The translations under genes and the position numbers were made by a program. The notes under the pieces are model-generated. The model ran no database searches and was not told the origin of the DNA. It worked only from the letters and a program-made list of their open reading frames with translations. 10,314 nt of DNA from DATLFA01 sp039915945 (GTDB lineage: Bacteria > Actinomycetota > Acidimicrobiia > Acidimicrobiales > WLNW01), in NCBI GenBank assembly GCA_039915945.1, contig JBDSMH010000114.1, positions 1 through 10,314 on the forward strand. Reading direction: 5' to 3'. Numbering within the stretch: the stretch's first letter is position 1; each line of letters opens with the position of its first letter. Below, one piece after another: positions 8,432 to 10,314 of the stretch.

Positions 8432-9325
8432 ATGGCAAGTGAACAATTCGTCGCCTTCCAACAGAAGAAGGCGGCAAACCCGGTGCCGCCACCGGCCAAG
8501 GACATCGTCGAACTGCGCGCTCGCATCGACGGCTTCATGGGTCAACTGGCGTTGGCCGAAGGCACCTCGGCGGTCGAGGTCGATGCAAATGGTGTCCCCG
8601 CCTTTCTCCAGACGCGCGCTGGCGGCGACGACGATCCGTTGGTGATCTACTTCCACGGTGGGGGCTATCGCATCGCGTCAGCGCTCGCGTATCGCGCGTA
8701 TTGCTCGAATTTCGCCGCGCGCGCCGGGGTGCGGGTGCTGAACGTCGACTATCGCCTCGCGCCCGAGAATCCCTTCCCGGCCGCGGTCGAGGACGCGATC
8801 AGCGCGTACCGGTGGGCACTCGCCAACGGCACTCCCGCGTCGCGCATCGTGATCGCCGGCGACTCCGCGGGCGGAGGGCTGACTGCCGCCGCGTTGCTCG
8901 CCATTCGCGATCGAGGGCTCGACACCCCCGCCGGCGCGATCTGTCTGTCACCCTGGGTCGATCTCACGAACACGAACGAGACCTACACAACCCGTTCGAG
9001 CGCCGACAAGATGTTCTCGTTGGCATCGGCAACCGAAGCATCAGGACTGTATCTCCAGGGCCAAGATCCCAAGTTGCCGCTCGTCTCGCCGGTATTCGCC
9101 GACCTCGCCGGCCTGCCGCCGCTGCTGATCCTCGTCGGCGACGCCGAGGTGTTGCTCGACGACTCGCGCGCGCTCGCGGCGCGCGCCTCGGACGCCGGTG
9201 TCGCCAACGAGTTGTTCATCTACCCCGACATGCCCCACGTGTGGATGACCGACTACCCCGCGTTCCCCGAGGCCGCGCAAGCCTTCGATCAAATGGCAGC
9301 GTTCGTCGCCCGCGTCACGCGGTAG
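8432..9325 (+). CDS. alpha/beta-hydrolase esterase, hormone-sensitive-lipase family (family IV)
   Basis: Cytoplasmic carboxylesterase of 297 residues that should hydrolyse short to medium acyl esters. Oxyanion-hole motif HGGG at 75-78 (VIYFHGGGYR), DYRLAPENPFPAAVED at 106-121, nucleophile elbow GDSAGG with catalytic S145, and the C-terminal histidine H269 in DMPHVW. The acid lies in VGDAEVLLDD (235-244): by alignment with the DPLRDE segment of characterised family IV enzymes the catalytic position is E239, with D237 the alternative. No signal peptide or membrane segment is seen. The start at 8432 is the only ATG before residue 36; GGAAAG 12 bases upstream is a rather distant ribosome site and is followed by an A7C4 tract. 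It follows the amidohydrolase by 38 bp and precedes the MDR gene by 12 bp, so it is probably the middle gene of an operon. Its natural substrate is not deducible. Confidence 0.92.
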   Translation: MASEQFVAFQQKKAANPVPPPAKDIVELRARIDGFMGQLALAEGTSAVEVDANGVPAFLQTRAGGDDDPLVIYFHGGGYRIASALAYRAYCSNFAARAGVRVLNVDYRLAPENPFPAAVEDAISAYRWALANGTPASRIVIAGDSAGGGLTAAALLAIRDRGLDTPAGAICLSPWVDLTNTNETYTTRSSADKMFSLASATEASGLYLQGQDPKLPLVSPVFADLAGLPPLLILVGDAEVLLDDSRALAARASDAGVANELFIYPDMPHVWMTDYPAFPEAAQAFDQMAAFVARVTR

Positions 9326-9337
9326 GACGAGATCGCT

Positions 9338-10314
9338 ATGCACGCGGCGCATCACTCGACGACCGGTGGTTTGGACGTGCTGCGCTACGGCGAGGTCGAT
9401 GACCCACCCCCACCCGGCCCCGCCGAAGTCCTGATACGCGTCCGGGCATCGTCACTCGATCGCGTCGACCTCTACTTCCGCGAGGGCTCGCACGGCATGA
9501 CGATCCGCGAGCAGCCCTACATCGGTGGTCGCGACATCGCCGGCGATGTCATTGCGGTCGGCAACGAGGTCGCCAACGTGCACGTCGGTCAAGCCGTGGT
9601 GGCATCCGGTGCGCGCGCACACGCCGAACTCGCGCTCGCTCCCGCAGAGTTGACGCTTGCGCTCCCCCCGAACTGTTCCTACGAGCGGGCCGCCGCGATA
9701 CCGACGGCCGGTCGCAGTGCGTACCAGGCGCTCGTCGAGCGCGTACACATCGCAGAGGGCGAGACCGTTCTCGTCACCGCCGCCGGTAGTGGGGTCGGCA
9801 GCTTCGGCGTACAAATCGCGCGAGCGTCAGGGTGCACGGTCATCGCGACCACCAGTGTGCGCGCCGGTGCCAACGTCGACAAGCTCGCTTGCGCGCGCGA
9901 AATCGGCGCGAGCATCGCGCTCGATTCACGGCGCGACGACCTCTACGGGGCAGTCATCGACGCGACCAACGGCCAGGGCGTCGATGTCGTGCTCGATCAC
10001 GTCGGCACACCGCTGTGGGATTCGGTGATTCGCACGCTGCGGCCATGGGGACGGTACGTGACGACCGGAGTCACGGGCGGCCATCGCGTCGATCTGCACC
10101 TCGGTCAGGTCTTCGTCAAAGGCCTCACCATCACCGGCGTCGGGCGGCCGTCGAACGCGCAGATTCGCCGCACGCTCGAAGGCCTGCTCTCACTGGTCGC
10201 CTCGGGCGATGTCGAGCCGCGCATCGCGGCGACGTTTGCACTCAGTCAGATTGGCGATGCGCATGCGTTGATGGCGAGCGACGACTTCTTCGGCAAGATC
10301 GTGCTGACGGTGTA
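9338..10314 (+). CDS. zinc-independent MDR oxidoreductase (quinone reductase-like), right edge at its last codon
   Basis: NAD(P)H-dependent medium-chain reductase of the quinone oxidoreductase/enoyl reductase type. 325 codons are read from ATG at 9338 (MHAAHHSTTG) and the window ends with TA, which would be TAA or TAG if the protein stops at the usual ...GKIVLTV end; the gene is therefore complete or nearly so. N-terminal GroES-like domain: PAEVLIRVRASSLDRVDLYFREG (28-50), where no zinc-binding Cys appears, and GGRDIAGDVIAVG (63-75). Rossmann domain: AAGSGVGSFGVQIARASG (148-165), followed by a basic, non-acidic strand-2 end (TTSVRAGANVDK) that favours NADPH. GVDVVLDHVG (214-223) and a C-terminal FFGKIVLT are typical. 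A ribosome site AGGACGAG overlaps the esterase stop, with a 12-bp gap, so the gene is cotranscribed with the esterase. The substrate (quinone, enone or enoyl thioester) is unknown. It is absent from a simple ORF scan only because it is open at the edge. Confidence 0.93.
   Translation, partial: MHAAHHSTTGGLDVLRYGEVDDPPPPGPAEVLIRVRASSLDRVDLYFREGSHGMTIREQPYIGGRDIAGDVIAVGNEVANVHVGQAVVASGARAHAELALAPAELTLALPPNCSYERAAAIPTAGRSAYQALVERVHIAEGETVLVTAAGSGVGSFGVQIARASGCTVIATTSVRAGANVDKLACAREIGASIALDSRRDDLYGAVIDATNGQGVDVVLDHVGTPLWDSVIRTLRPWGRYVTTGVTGGHRVDLHLGQVFVKGLTITGVGRPSNAQIRRTLEGLLSLVASGDVEPRIAATFALSQIGDAHALMASDDFFGKIVLTV

Noticed and set aside
7479..8492. 337-codon minus-strand ORF antisense to the amidohydrolase gene
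   Set aside because: Mirrors the codon pattern of the plus-strand gene, which has clear family landmarks and a ribosome site.

Overview
The window is GC-rich, densely coded bacterial DNA. It most likely comes from a high-GC actinobacterium. The methylmalonyl-CoA mutase large subunit ends in a form I associate with mycobacterial MutB, and there is an F420-type luciferase-like oxidoreductase of the kind best known from Mycobacterium (Rv3520c family) beside an actinobacterial-style 'amidohydrolase'. An Acidimicrobiia-like lineage would fit, but that is inference from memory of protein families, not a search.

Layout. Positions 1-4782 (minus strand) hold a tightly coupled operon in the order mutA, mutB, meaB: the small and large subunits of B12-dependent methylmalonyl-CoA mutase and its G-protein chaperone, which runs off the left edge. 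mutA and mutB share one base, mutB and meaB share four. Together they convert methylmalonyl-CoA to succinyl-CoA, the last step of propionyl-CoA assimilation, with MeaB guarding the cofactor. A 57-bp divergent spacer (4783-4839) separates mutA from a plus-strand 14-helix MFS transporter (4840-6393). The transporter converges, with a 17-bp gap, on a minus-strand F420-dependent LLM oxidoreductase (6411-7442). That gene diverges across a 90-bp spacer from a plus-strand run of three genes: an amidohydrolase-fold protein (7533-8393), a hormone-sensitive-lipase-type esterase (8432-9325) and a zinc-free MDR oxidoreductase (9338 to the right edge, essentially complete). No stretch longer than 90 bp lacks a gene; no RNA gene, insertion sequence or CRISPR was seen.

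How it may work together. Oxidoreductase, degenerate hydrolase, esterase and MDR reductase look like a small catabolic group acting on CoA- or ester-type organic substrates. Its propionyl-CoA, if formed, would feed the mutase operon. That link is inference. The most interesting non-coding signal is a short element present twice: a hairpin (6-bp or 5-bp stem, 5-nt loop) followed by the same nine bases TCAGAGCGG. One copy lies upstream of the LLM gene and the other upstream of the esterase, in the same orientation relative to the gene each precedes. The two stems differ by one G-C pair added on both arms, so pairing is preserved.
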